A stretch of DNA of 64,000 nucleotides from Luzula sylvatica (GCA_946800325.1 OX326961.1:9092655-9156654), one strand, 5' to 3'. Shown: positions 1-11,700, counted from the first letter of the stretch. Translations and numbers: made by a program. The notes: generated by a model from the sequence alone, not told the origin.

Positions 1-590
1 AACACGTCAATTAACATTTGGTTGAGTCAGTTAGAAATGTTAATCAATTATTTTGTCACTTCATCAAGAATATTGTGATGAGTTTGGGGATCAATTATAT
101 TGTTCTTGCATATATCGGTATAATTTGAATTACAATAAAAACAAAACTAAAAAAAAAAAAAAAAAATTACACGTGTCAAATTTTTGTAACGTGTTCAAAA
201 TTATAACAATCTATAGATATCATAATTATAATTAGCATTGATGTCACTATGATATGAGCGATGGGTGATTTTTGATCTTGAGGATCTGCTGTTAGCACTT
301 TAGTTTTGTATATTAAATTTAATATTTAACTTTGCACAAACAATTACGCAGAAAATCTGTGAAATCAACAGGTGTGCACATATAGGCCTGAAAATTGTAT
401 AGTGTACGTAATAAAATGAATGGATCACGACAAAAATATGAGATGATTAGAAATAAAAAAAATTATTGCATTATTATTTTTGGTACAAAATGAGCACGAA
501 ACACAATATTTCACATAATACACATTGATTCATTAATATATAAAATAAAATTAATAATACTAAATATATTTATATTTATAACAAATGTAT
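1..590. other. AT-rich spacer, nothing recognised
   Basis: AT-rich DNA with a poly(A) run near 150-167. No splice-bounded coding exon, terminal repeat or RNA gene was seen on either strand. Confidence 0.5.
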
Positions 591-595
591 TTTCA

Positions 596-905
596 GAGGG
601 AAGAGGAAAGAGGACAGAGGATCCTTGACCTATGAAAGTTTATATACTCGGTTTAAGATTTCCTACTCCTCTTAGTTCTAAATGGAAATTGTTTTTTCCG
701 GTATTTATTGATCAGATAGAGGATGGTTTCTTCATAAAGTGCAGGATTTATAAATTCAATAGGATTTAGATCATAAGTTAGGTTATTAGAGGATTAGAGT
801 TTATATTTCTTGTAATTAATGTTTCAAACTCAGGATGTATATTTCATATAATCAATATAAAAATAGAAGTAGGATATCAAGCCTACTCTATTAATTTCAA
901 AAAAA
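596..905 (+). mobile_element. Possible decayed LTR fragment
   Basis: A purine-rich stretch (596-625) is followed by a tract that ends with AAGCCTACTCTATTAATTTC (about 880-899). This resembles the 3' part of a plant Copia-type LTR. No TG/CA ends, primer-binding site or target duplication were found, so the assignment rests only on general appearance. Confidence 0.2.
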
Positions 906-1244
906 ATAACAAATGTATTTTTGTAACTATATCATAGTGGACAATGATTTGTCTCTGTTTTAGACGATGAAAACAACATGTCTTTTCAAATAACTAGTTT
1001 GTTTTGATTTTCGTGTTGCATTATACTATTTAATCCTAGTTTAGTACCAGGTTATACCCAAGGGACCAACATTATAATTCCGAGTTTACATGAAAATTGC
1101 CGAGATACATTTTCTTGGTTTGGCTATCCTATCAAATCCAAAATTAAAAAAACTAAAAGAACATTTAAATTTGGGTTTCGGTAACAATTGAGAACTATTG
1201 ATAACTATCCGCATGTGATTCCAATCCACACACGTATTTATTGG

Positions 1245-1245
<1 letters not shown>
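906..1245. other. AT-rich spacer
   Basis: No supported gene or repeat structure was seen. Confidence 0.4.

Positions 1246-1313
<68 letters not shown>
1246..1313. repeat. (TA)34 microsatellite
   Basis: Uninterrupted alternating TA for about 68 bases. It can form cruciform or slipped structures and is probably length-variable between individuals. Confidence 0.95.
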
Positions 1314-1314
<1 letters not shown>

Positions 1315-2384
1315 TAGCTATAAATTAATTACAATATTTTCTGGACTCAATTATAATTTAACATTTTGATTCTTACAAAATTACAATTTTACCCCAATTT
1401 TCATTATGCAGCCACAAATGTGCAGATTCGGAGAATCATATACAGACCCGCATCACCAACTATTCTCACAAATTTTACTAAATCAGACCCGTCTCCGAAA
1501 TAATACCGAAGAGTAAAAATAAAACAATTTTTGTTTAGCAAATAAACATCGAGTTAATTCATACATTACAATGTTTTCGAAAGTAAAATACCATTTACTG
1601 ATTCAAAAAAAAAAAAAATACACTATTTGCACTCCCCTAGATTCATGAAATTGAGTTGCATATTATCACTGGAATTTTAAAGCTAAGGACTGCAATTAAA
1701 AAATAAAACAGAGAATTAAGAGGCTCAAAAGGGCTAAAACGAAAAAATCCTCAAATTATGAACAACTACCAGTATGTGTTAATTAAACGGTTGAACACCT
1801 TGGTGGATTGCTTGATGTCATACACAAATATAAAATATTAAACCTAAATTAAACCCTTTTTGGTAGTTTGATCCAAAACTAACATCATTTGAAACCCAAA
1901 TTAAACCCTAATTGGTAATTCAATCAAGTGAAGTGAAAGAACTATAAAAATCAACGAAAAAGAGCTCCATTACAATTTAACTTGAAAGAGCTTGATTATA
2001 GTAAAAGAATCAAAAGTTGGTCCAATTCAATCCAGCTCCGTTACTATAAAACTGTGTCTTTATTCACCCCGCCAGTTTTATTAACATTTATTTCCCTAAT
2101 TACCCTCCATTTGTCACCATTACAGAATTTTTCGCATTACCCCTTGTAACTTTGAGGAATTTGTCAATTGCCCCTGCGACGTCACAAAACATTGTATGTA
2201 TGTAAAAGAGGGCAGTATTGTCAAGTTATTTTTTGCAAATACCAGCATATACCTTTTAAATAAATATATGAAAATCACCCAAATCTGATTTTAGCCCCAA
2301 ATCAGTCCCAACTCGACCAAAACCAGCCCCAATTCGTGAAAATCGGTGGCAAATTAGACCGGGAAAGAGGTACCAGTAGCGAGA
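1314..2384. other. AT-rich spacer upstream of a gene-like block
   Basis: Mostly A/T with short C-rich runs (2060-2130) that recall the pyrimidine-rich DNA before plant transcription starts. No element boundaries were identified. Confidence 0.35.
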
Positions 2385-2795
2385 TTGCCGCGGCGACATG
2401 ATGTCCTGTCAAGAGAGAGATCTTTAATTGTTTCTTATGCGAAGAGAGCACTAACTTCTTTGGCTTGCGAGAGAAAGAAATACCTTATGTGGCTTCTCCT
2501 ACGAAGAGAGAGAAAGAGAAGAGAGACTTGTGGCTTCCTAACGAAGAGAGTGAGAGCGAAGAGCTTCTGTTGCTGCCGTACTCTGTACGAAAAGAGAAAT
2601 TAGGGTTGTGCTGCGTCCAGAACTCGGAAAGCATGGGTATACGATGATGGAGAAGGCCGCCGAGGTCCTGCTTGTGGCGTTCGCCATGGCTGCAGTAGCA
2701 CAGAGATTGTGTCGGAAGAGTCGGAGTAAGCCAGCGACGACTGAGAGAGAAAGAGAGGAGAAATTGTGAACGGATTTGGGATAAACGGTGGAGGC
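2385..2795 (+). pseudogene. Gene-like 5' block with small ORF and splice donor
   Basis: This block is clearly richer in G/C and in GAGA-type purine tracts than its surroundings. It contains four or five loose repeats of CGAAGAGAGA (2440-2560). A 41-codon frame runs from ATG 2644 to TGA 2767-2769 (first residues MMEKAAEVLLVAFAMAAVAQ), with a hydrophobic stretch followed by a basic, Arg/Glu-rich tail. A good splice donor (GTAAGTG) sits at 2796. The arrangement resembles a transcribed leader plus first exon, or a captured piece of one. I do not recognise the peptide, and no following exon could be joined to it. It could equally be a non-coding leader. Confidence 0.3.
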
Positions 2796-2954
2796 GTAAG
2801 TGTTTGTGTGGGGGAGACAAAGAAGAGAAATTGGTGCACGAAAATAATAATGAGGACCAGAGGAGTGGTTCACAATTCACATGAACCAAAGATAGATAAC
2901 GACGACGGTAGTTCAAATAATTTAGTTGCATTCGAGGCAGTTCAAATAATTTAA

Positions 2955-3175
2955 GGGTTGTTTGGATGACTGAATTTGTATCTACTAGAGAAACTGAGAC
3001 TACTGCAATCAAAATTCCCTGCTATCACAGTTCAATTCTTGATGTTTGGATGAAAGAGATTGACTCTACTACAGTTAAACGTTCCATGTTTGGATTTAAA
3101 GAATGTGACTTTGTAAGATACAAAAATGTGGTAATCGGACATGAGCTCTTATACTCCAAAACTCAAATATAATTA
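2955..3175. repeat. TGTTTGGAT-motif segment, possible transposon end
   Basis: TGTTTGGAT occurs three times on the plus strand, near 2959, 3043 and 3087. Spaced motifs of this type are usual in the subterminal parts of plant hAT/PIF MITEs. No matching second end was found. Confidence 0.25.
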
Positions 3176-4834
3176 AAATACAATTAATCACTCAAAAGTT
3201 CAAAACATATACATCTATAAACACACAAATTTGAACAGCAAAAATGTTTGAGGTCATTAGAGGCTAATCAACCATCGATTCCAAATCAGGCACGATCCCA
3301 CTCAATAATCATAATATCCCGAAACTAACTCCGGTCCAGCCCTCGATCAACTCTCAGTTTCCCTAATCACAAATTAGTCCCTGATTTAAAAAAAAATTCA
3401 TAAGATTTATAATCAATTATCAGTATGTTATTGACTTCTTTTATCAACTATTCTCAAGATACATATCACTTGTCGAGCTTTAAGATTAAAATTAAAAGAA
3501 TAAACGAGTAAATAAAATTAAAAGAATAAAAACTGTGATTATTCAAAAAGCAAACTAATATATTTACATTTTAGGATACAAACAAAAAATATTGTCATTC
3601 TAAAAAGAACTTTTTTTCTAACAAAAGAAATGAACATCGATCAGCAAATTGTAATATAATTAAAAAAAAATGAACCAAATGAACATGCAAATACCAAAAG
3701 GTTCATTCTATGAGATCTAAAAAGGAATTGTTGCAAACTTGTAATTGCCATTTCTCAGTCATTGAGCTGGATTTCCACACCATATTCAATGTTCAAACTA
3801 ATATTAGCAGCCGAATTTTGCAATTTGCAATTGTACTTCTTGAATAATTGAATTAAGAACATAATGCATAATTTGAATCGATTCAGACTCACGAGAAATC
3901 CTAATTAAAAAGATCACAAGATCACCTGATTGTACCATTGAGAAAATGCTTTAAATCAATAAAAATCACCAAAGGAAAGGAGATCAAACTCGATATATAG
4001 CGAGAGCATAGCTTGATAAAGGCATATTAAGATAACAATCATATCAAGTCTAGAGAAGAGATAGAAGAGAATAGCTAACTGCTTAGTGCAAATTGAAGGA
4101 GCAATCTGTCCAGAGATGGCGCAATTTTAACTACAAATTCAGCAAATTAAGTTTGACTTGATTTCTCTTGTCCCCTTTGACTTCCGAGTTGCTTGTATCC
4201 ATGCTAAGATTTAGTAATTCAAGGATTAATTATATTATAATGATTTAATAATTCATGGCCCCATTGATAATATTAAGGACAATAACAAAAGAACAAGGAA
4301 ATTGAACTGAATCAGAGAGTCAAATTGATGAGAATATCGCAAAAAGGGATCTGATTAATTAGTGGAAGAAGGGATAGGGATTTGGCATTGAACTAATAAA
4401 ATAGTATACTGAGCAAGAAAGAGGGAAAAGAGATTAAGATTTAAGATCTCACTCTTATACTTGATGGAGAGAATCGCCTGCTGAGACCTGAGTGCCATCT
4501 CCTCTCCTCCGTTTAACTCTTGTATATTAGCTTCTTTTGATTTGTTTTGGCATCCCGTTTTATTACTTAAAAGAAAAAGAATTATTAGAGAGAGATAAGG
4601 GAAGGTAGCAGGAGGCCGTCAATGAAGAATGGTAACCGTTTCTTCCCGCCACACTTTTTTTCTGCTGTTGTCGGGAACCTCAACCTCGTAGTTTCAGCCG
4701 GGTGTGGCATTCCCGCAATTGAGTGTCTTGGGAAGTGACAACAACAGCAGATTGCCTCACTTCCACAGTCCAAACATAGGAATTCAGCAGATTGCCTCAC
4801 TAATAAAATAGAACTACCCTAAAACCAACAAGAG
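3176..4834. other. AT-rich spacer
   Basis: Long AT-rich stretch with no supported exon or terminal repeats. The segment 4440-4760 is somewhat less AT-rich, but neither strand shows a splice-bounded reading frame. Confidence 0.35.
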
Positions 4835-5147
4835 TAGTTCGAACTACCGTAGTTGGTTTTGCGGTAGTTCTAACTACCGCTGTTGGTTTTACGGTAGTTC
4901 TAACTACAGAAGCTGCGTTTACGGTCGTTCCAACTACAACAACTGCGTTTACGGTAATTCGAACTACCATATTTGGTTTTACGATAGTTCGAAAGACCGC
5001 AGCTGGTTTGCGATATTTCGAACTACCGTAGTTGGTTTTATGGTAGTGGAAACTACCGTGGCTGGTTTTACGGTAGTTCGAACTACCGTAGTTCAACATT
5101 CCGAAGTTGGAATTACCGTAGTTCAATATTCCGTAGTTGGAATTATG
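4835..5147. repeat. 30-bp palindromic minisatellite (10+ units)
   Basis: Ten consecutive units of 30 bp (one of 29 bp at 4985-5013) plus a partial eleventh. The best units contain the perfect 18-bp palindrome CGGTAGTTCGAACTACCG, so both single strands can fold into a series of hairpins. Because 30 is a multiple of three, a 125-codon frame stays open on the minus strand (5177-4800). It reads as Asn/Tyr/Gly/Ser-rich repeats (NYGSSNY-like) until the 29-bp unit. After the frame change it reads as VVRTTVKP-type repeats. That switch argues against long selection as one protein. The array lies 240 bp downstream of the minus-strand exon at 5708-5390 and could be in an intron or 3' region of that gene. 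Confidence 0.9.
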
Positions 5148-5389
5148 CTGCAACTTCCCTAGTGTGCAATTGTGCATCTACGATAAAAATTCTAACTACC
5201 GGAGCTCTACCCACGGTTGTTCTCACTACTGTACTTGTGCAATTACTGAAGAGTTATGAAACGACCTAGCGCAATAGTTTTCTACTCTTTTTCCCATACG
5301 AGTCCTCTGTTATTTTGAAAGAAATGTTAAATACGTATGAGAAATTGAAAAATATTATCCTGCATTTATGCAGTAAACTTAATTTTCAC
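5148..5389 (-). other. Putative intron downstream of the 5708-5390 exon
   Basis: On the minus strand this follows a CAG|GTGAAA donor. A candidate acceptor (AATAACAG) lies near 5310. The frame after it runs only about 13 codons before a stop, so the next exon is not settled. Confidence 0.25.
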
Positions 5390-5708
5390 CTGAACTAAGG
5401 CTCTGCTCTTCATGGAGCAATAAAGCTAATTTTCCACCACAATAATTACTCCGAATCTTTTTCCACGAATTCAATTTTGGATCACATACAAAGCAACCAT
5501 TTGCAAAATAAGAATTTAACTTCTCACAAACAAGAGTAGAGTTCTCGATCCTACTTTCGTTAATAAGAATTTGAAAGCCATCACCAGAATTCTCCAAATA
5601 AGAAACTTCTTCATGTCCACAAACTCTAGAAAGGTTTAAATTCGAGCTTGAAGCTGAAACCCAACAAAATTTCAGCAGAATAAACAGGCCAAGAATTCTC
5701 GACGCCAT
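5390..5708 (-). CDS. First exon of an unrecognised secreted or membrane protein (partial)
   Basis: The ATG at 5708 opens a 106-codon frame on the minus strand. It ends at a plausible splice donor (CAG|GTGAAA, exon end 5390). Residues 1-21 (MASRILGLFILLKFCWVSAS) form a classic signal peptide. The mature part has five cysteines in patterns such as VCGHEEVSYLEN, ANGCFVCDPKL and NYCGGKLALLL, and one or two N-glycosylation sequons (NES, NST), fitting an extracytoplasmic fold. Codon use and base composition differ from the flanking DNA. An upstream in-frame TTG at 5714 is not needed as start. Downstream exons were not found with certainty and a minisatellite lies 240 bp further on, so the gene may be partial or broken. 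I do not recognise the family. Of all open frames in the window this looks most like a host gene piece. Confidence 0.5.
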
Positions 5709-6330
5709 CTCCAAATAATATTCAGCACCAAAATAGCTAAAAAGATCTTATATTTTAAAATAAATTAACTCAATTCGAGCAAAACCCACTCTCAAAATCC
5801 AATCAATACAGCAAATAATTGAAAGAAATAAGAACTCTCATGTACGAAAATTTCGAGAGAAAGAACCAAAAAGAAGGAAGAAAAATTAAAAACAAAACAC
5901 CAACGACAAAGAAATCTCAATATTTTATCGATTAAAGGACGGGGGATTTTTCTGGAAATCAATTTGCTGGTAAGAGAGAGGAACAGAAGAAAAAGACAGC
6001 AGTCGCCATGAATCGAATAAAGAGCTGGGGTGTATTTATCAAAATATATGTTAGGTTGGAAAAGATGACTATGAGTTGACTGTAGCCAGCAAGCAGAAAC
6101 GTTGATATCGTCACTCCAGTTTTAATTGAAATCTACTCGCCGCTCAGAAACCAATAGCAAGTAGAATGATTGCATATTTGCATTAACAGCTCTCTTCATT
6201 TTGTACATATTTAACTTAATTGAGATTTGTTACAATATTTTTTTGATTAAAGATTTGTTATAATATTTTTTTATTAATGAGAAAAGTATGCCGTCTCCCA
6301 TCAAAATTTTATACTTTATTTAGATACATG
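5709..6330 (-). promoter_or_regulatory. Possible leader and promoter region of the 5708-5390 exon
   Basis: On the minus strand the 270 bases before the ATG contain purine/pyrimidine tracts of leader type (5830-5985). Beyond that the DNA becomes AT-rich. No clear TATA box position or known regulatory site could be fixed. The assignment is by position only. Confidence 0.2.
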
Positions 6331-6560
6331 ATATATTTGTATGTGCTATATTACTTTGAAGTATTTCATACATTTTAGATGTATGTTATATTTTTGTTTT
6401 AAAATACAATACATGTTATATACTTTTTATATTTATGATATTTTTTGTTTGTTCTATATTTTAGATGTATCTTATACATTTTATATGTATGATTTACCTT
6501 TTCTAAAGACAAATATATGTTGTAATTTTGTATATGTATAATATATCTTAACGTATGTAT
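6331..6560. repeat. Degenerate TTTTATATGTATGATATA-type repeats
   Basis: Short AT-only motifs around ATGTATGATAT / TATACATTTTA recur about every 30-35 bases. Open frames here on both strands are shadows of this low complexity. Confidence 0.5.
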
Positions 6561-6872
6561 GATATATTTTTTAAGGTAATTTTTTTTACACAAGTATACC
6601 CAATTTATACATTTTGTACAATAATATATACATTTGTGCCACGTGCGTTTGAAATTCACAAATGCATTCAATATTGAACAAATGTGTTTAAAATTGAAAA
6701 AGAACAAACTGTCACGTATCGTGTTTTTATTGATGACGTGCTTGTAGTGTACGTATCCATAGAATGAATTAGTTGGCCCTTTAATATGTTTCTTATACTA
6801 TTTCTTTTATTAAAGATTTGTTATAATATTTTGTTCTTAAATTAAGTTATATAGTTTAATAAGTACCGTGTA

Positions 6873-7020
6873 GGTAAATAGAGCAGTGATAGGAATTTCA
6901 TCTTTCTTATCACGAATTGTACCCATTTGTCACGTGACAGACATGAATTGGATACTTTAAAACGTGAGGTACAATTTGTGATAGGAAAGACGGAGTTCCT
7001 AGCGTTACTCATGTAAATAA
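6873..7020. mobile_element. Small hairpin MITE-like element with central G-box palindrome
   Basis: Arms at 6887-6923 and 6968-7003 are inverted copies of each other (TGATAGGAATTTC... versus ...GAGTTCCTAGC), with roughly 40-base arms and a 45-base loop. The loop holds the perfect palindrome GTCACGTGAC (6929-6938), which contains the G-box core CACGTG. Outer parts (GTAGGTAAATA / TTTACATGAG) match less well. No coding content. Confidence 0.6.
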
Positions 7021-7139
7021 AAAACTCAAGGAGAAAGCCCCATTGGAACAATGTGATTATTTTGATTAAAAACGCTTAATTTCGTGGTACATTTTTAATT
7101 TAATTCATGTATAATATACTGTTTATATTAAATTCTTAA

Positions 7140-7515
7140 GGGTTCATAGTAGAAATCCGAAATAAATGTTTGAAAGTAGAAATTTTTGAATTAAAACTTA
7201 TCTCCTAATTCAAATTTCTTCATAAATACATTTTTTTTTTGAAAAAAATGGACGAAGTTCTTGCTTGAGATCCAACAATTAGTTAATAAATATAAAATAG
7301 TTTACAATAATAGAGGTTACAGTCTAAAAAAATTGCACATAATAAAGGAAAGAAAATAAATTATCACGAGAAAGAGTAAAAACCCCATATAATTTCTGAA
7401 GTATAATTTTTTTAAAATATTAAAACCCGTTTCCACTGCATCTCCACTAATAGTTTACTTTTGGAAGTTGTTAAGAATCACTCGTATATCTTATAATTCT
7501 TACTCGAAGAATAAT
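7140..7515 (+). repeat. Dispersed repeat family R1, copy 1
   Basis: Diverged direct copy of the segments at 10590-10965 and 11270-11700. Shared landmarks include CTCCTAATTCAAAT, a T-run followed by GAAAAAATGGAC, GAGATCCAACA, and GAAGTTGTTAA..ATCACTC. No termini are recognised, and it is probably a piece of an old transposon. Confidence 0.65.
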
Positions 7516-8160
7516 CCTTGCTCTAAATGCATGTATAATTCTAGATGGAACTTTGATTTAAAAGAATTTCTACAACAGATTCAGATCATCTCATATAAAT
7601 ATATTAAAAAAATGCATTCGATTTCACCAAATCTATGTTGGTTTAGTGGACATGGTATATATACAGAAATTGAATGTCACATATATTTATGTTTTATGAA
7701 TAATAATATGTTTATGAATGATGGTAATCTATCTTTATGTTTACGAATGATAGTAATCTATATATGTTTATGTTTTATAAATTGGCAGTATAATTATAGC
7801 TATATTGTGATTTAAGTTATTTTAACAAATAAAATTAATTAGTATCATTTGAATAACTTGGTCAAAATTAAAAATAAAATAATCATATATAATCTTATAA
7901 ATCATGAAAAATGTATTTGAAACTGCAAAACTACCAATTATAGTGTATACAAGTATACATGATTAATTATAATTTTGATTTAATACATGTATATTTATGC
8001 AATATTTGCATTTTTTTATAAAACCAAAATAACCATGCATATATCTAAGAATATAATAATTTAAACTATCTCAAACCATAATTCAAAAAAAGTATTCGGT
8101 ATACGTCCTTTGACCATATTTTTAGTGTTAAGCGATTATACATTGCAAAATTATTACATA
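7516..8160. other. AT-rich spacer before a Helitron
   Basis: Nothing recognised apart from AT-rich, partly repeated ATGTTTATG motifs (7680-7780). Confidence 0.35.
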
Positions 8161-9500
8161 CTAGGAGAATACCCGCGCTTCGCGGCGGTTTTGTTTTATT
8201 TGTTTTAGCAAACACATAATATATATTTATGATTTATCGGTCAAATATAAGACTTTATGAAAATAAATATCATATTGATTAAAAAAATTTGATGATGACA
8301 AAATTATTATATTATTTTTTAATATGACATATTGCGAAATATTTATTTAGTACTTTAATGCAACACATACAAAAAAATAATAAATGTTACTATAAAATAA
8401 TAAAACAACATGCGTGACATAAACAAAAATCAATATGATATAAAATTGTCATATGATATTTTAAATTTTCATATCTAAAATTAAGAATAATAACATTGCA
8501 AAAGTTAAAAAAAAATTATTTGTGTCTGATAAATTTTATGTTTCATGTTTTTTATTGAAAAAAAATTATATAAGTTAAAGAAATTATTTGTGTTTAGTAA
8601 ATAAATATCTTTCATTATTTTACTTTTTTAAAGATTAATATGAATTGTTTTAAGTAAAAATACAAATATAACATAATTGTTTTAAAAATAATAATAATTA
8701 TTAGGATATGCAATTTTTTTCAATTATATTTTAAAAAATAATAATAATTAGGATTACAAATCATTAATGCAATTATATTTATTTTTAGATTTTACATAAT
8801 TGTTTTCATAATTTTAAGTTAGAGAAAAATATTGAATATATGATAATAACATACTTAGTAGTATGCGCAATTTTTTCCAATTATAGTTTTTAAAAATAAT
8901 AATACTTAGGCTTACAAGTCATTAATGTAATTAAATTTATTTTTATGTCTTTTTTTACATAATTGTTTTCATAATTTTAAGTTAGAGAAAAATATTAAAT
9001 ATATGATAATATGGATCTCAAAATAAAGATAAAATTCAAGCGAATATATTTCTTATTTTTTTTAAATTTTATTATGAAAATACTAACAATATTTGATGTA
9101 TGTTTTATGATATTATATATTAATTTATTAATGTTAGATATTTAAACTCTTCACATTCTATTTGTATTCACAATTGATCATGTAATATATTGTGAAAAAA
9201 ATCAAATACAACTGGTCCAACATGAACCTAACAAATAAGATTTTGACATGTCATCAGTGTAAGGTGATGTGACCTTCTAAAATTGCTTAAAACTATGTGT
9301 AAAATAAGGGACACATAAATATCTACAAATAAAACATAATCACATAAAATCAAAGGTTAATATATGGTTCATATGTTGCCACATATCATAACTAATGGTT
9401 GAAATAATTGTGATGATGTGGCATGAGTTGTGATGAGGTGGCATGAGGAGATTGCATAAATATGGGTCCAAAATAAGGGGGTTGGTAAATGTGTCCTATA
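8161..9500 (-). mobile_element. Non-autonomous Helitron A, copy 1 (minus strand)
   Basis: Read on the minus strand, the 3' end has the Helitron signature: a perfect hairpin CCGCG-AAG-CGCGG (8173-8185), an 8-base spacer, then CTAG (8161-8164) followed by host T. There are no terminal inverted repeats and no target duplication, as expected for rolling-circle elements. The body is AT-rich, non-coding and matches, in inverted orientation, the segment from about 43650 to 46561. The 5' end is not sharply defined, because homology with the second copy begins near 9480-9500. No RepHel gene is present, so movement would need an autonomous partner. Confidence 0.75.
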
Positions 9501-9541
9501 AAATAATATGGTATAACCATTTTTATTATCTTTTTATGAAA

Positions 9542-10067
9542 CTAGTTTTATCCCCGCGCAATTGCGCGGGATGTTTTTTATATAATTATTTAAATATAAT
9601 TAACGCGTGTGCAAATTAACGCGCATGCGTTTGAACTAAATTTATCTAATCATGACATATTTGTAAATATCATGATGTCAATAGATGCATAAGGTTCATG
9701 AAATTAGTCTATCACGGATATTATTTTCTTATATAATTTGTATAAATAGCATTTGTTCAGGTGCTTCTAAAATCGATTAATATAATCCGGACATATTCGC
9801 AAATTTTAATATGTATGTAAAATAGGAAAAAAAACCAAAGGTAAAAAATGACCAAAATGTAAAATAAGAAAAAAGGATCAAAATGTAAAAGAAAGACCGA
9901 AATATAAATAAAAAAAGGACCAAAATGTAAATAAAAAAGACCAAAATATAAATTAAAACTAAAAAGGACCAAAATATAAATTAAAAAAATAGTTTTTTTT
10001 TATACAAAAGCCATTGATGACGTGGAGGCTCAGGATTGCAAGAAACTTGTTTGATTTATATATAAGA
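9542..10067 (-). mobile_element. Non-autonomous Helitron B, copy 1 (minus strand)
   Basis: The minus-strand 3' end shows the 18-bp perfect palindrome CCCGCGCAATTGCGCGGG (9553-9570), then GATAAAA and CTAG (9542-9545) before a host T. The minus-strand 5' end begins TCTTATATATAAATC (from 10067). Length is about 526 bp. The middle (9820-9990) consists of short units around GACCAAAATGTAAAT. It abuts Helitron A. An inverted, much longer relative lies at about 19607-21530. Confidence 0.8.
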
Positions 10068-10589
10068 TATAAGATATAACATAATTTACGACATTTGTAA
10101 ATTCAACCAAAAGTAAATATCGTACATCTAATTATATTTTATTATAATATTATAATTAGTTCAAATACATGAAAAAACAAATATCACATGTTAATTTTAA
10201 TATGAATTTTCAATCCTTCCGTATATAGGAAGGGGATGTATCCGATTAAACTATCCACAATAATTATTAATTTTATCCTATTCGAGCATTCTATATGATC
10301 TTCCTCCAATATCTCATCTTTCAATATTATTCTTGTTGATTCTTTATTTCCCCCAAATTTAATTATTTCCACTTGTTTGATTGATATGTTGGAGATAAAA
10401 GTATATATGTCTATTCATCAAATAATAATATTTATTTTTGCATATTGATGTGAGCAGTCTTAACTTCTTTTCATGCATGCAATGCTCTTTTAACATGATT
10501 ACGACCCACAAATATATCATGTCAATTACACGGTCCGAATGGCCCGAAAGGACTTAGAACATAATTACGGCCCAAATGACCCAAGAATA
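10068..10589. other. AT-rich spacer
   Basis: No supported gene. The short frame on the minus strand at 10372-10184 has no recognisable motif and typical spacer composition. Confidence 0.35.
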
Positions 10590-10965
10590 TATCATGCTGA
10601 AATAATTCAAATTTCTCCATGGTTACGTATCTTTTATTTTTGGAAAATGGACCAAAGTCATTTGCCCGAGATCCAACAAATTAAATTACCATAATATTGT
10701 TTATAGCAAATAAAATGGTTACGCTTAAAAAACAAAATAAATTCTCAAAGAAAGATAATAAAGTAAATTCGGGGGATCCAATTCTACTGGTGACCAAGTA
10801 TAGTTTTCTAAGTAATAAATATTAAAATTGATCTCGATTGCATATTCGTTGACAATTTACTTCTCGAAGTTGTTAAAAATCACTCCTTGTTAAATTATAG
10901 AACAATTTAATTGTTTAAAAAAAAAGAGATTTAAGGAGAATAATAATTGTGTTTTTTAGAAGATG
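10590..10965 (+). repeat. Dispersed repeat family R1, copy 2
   Basis: Matches 11270-11700 and 7140-7515 in the same orientation. Shared blocks include GAGATCCAACA, TCTCAAAGAAAGATAATAAA, GTAAATTC.GGGGATC and the CGAAGTTGTTAAAAATCACTC block. Confidence 0.7.
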
Positions 10966-11042
10966 ATTACGACTCAATTTATACTAATTTTCAGAACTGA
11001 TCTCGACGATCTGATTCACATGGTTAGTTCTCCTAACTTTAA

Positions 11043-11145
11043 ATATAAGAAGAGAGAAGAATTTGATACGAGGATGAATTTTATGAACTTTTTAAAAGAG
11101 AGAAGAATTTGATACGAGGATGGATTGTATGAACTTTTTAACATT
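11043..11145. repeat. Tandem duplication, about 48 bp x2
   Basis: The motif GAAGAATTTGATACGAGGAT, followed by an ATGAACTTTTTAA block, occurs twice in tandem with few differences, indicating a recent local duplication. Confidence 0.85.
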
Positions 11146-11269
11146 TTATAGTATAACTCAATTGTTCCATAGACCAGTTTGTTAAGTATTATGATTTTCC
11201 TTTTCATTGGCATCATATAAAAACAAAAACTTATGATAATCACGATTCATACCTCAAATACTCCTTCAA

Positions 11270-11700
11270 GAAATATTTTAGTAATCAAAATGAATATCCG
11301 AAAGTAGACAATTTTAAATTGATACTCATCTCCTAATTCAAATCTCCTCATAGTTACTTTACATTTTTTTTTTTTTTGAAAAAATAGACCAAGGTCTTTT
11401 CCATGAGATCCAACAGTTAACTAATAAATATAAATTAGTTTACAGTAATAATGTTTATTGCGAATAAAATGATTACACTTAGTAAACAAAATAATTTCTC
11501 AAAGAAAAATAATAAAGTAAATTCAGGGGATCAAATCCTACTCGTGACAAAATATAGTTTTTGATAGTATAGTTTTCTGAATATCAAAATGGGTCTCGAT
11601 TGAGTTTTCATTTGACAATTTACTTTTGAAAGTTGTTAACAATCACTCTTTGTTAAATTATAAAACAAATTAATTGTTTTAAAAAAGAGAGATTAAGGAG
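11270..11700 (+). repeat. Dispersed repeat family R1, copy 3
   Basis: Third copy of the family, closest to copy 2, about 700 bp away. Contains CTCCTAATTCAAATC, a 14-base T run, GAGATCCAACAG and the GAAAGTTGTTAACAATCACTC block. Confidence 0.7.

Noticed and set aside
1246..1313. Origin of replication or matrix-attachment region
   Set aside because: A pure TA run is an ordinary microsatellite. Nothing else supports a functional assignment.
2485..3012. 175-codon minus-strand frame
   Set aside because: It is Ser/Leu/His/Arg-rich, antisense to the gene-like block with GAGA tracts, and has no domain. Reverse frames of purine-rich DNA stay open by chance.
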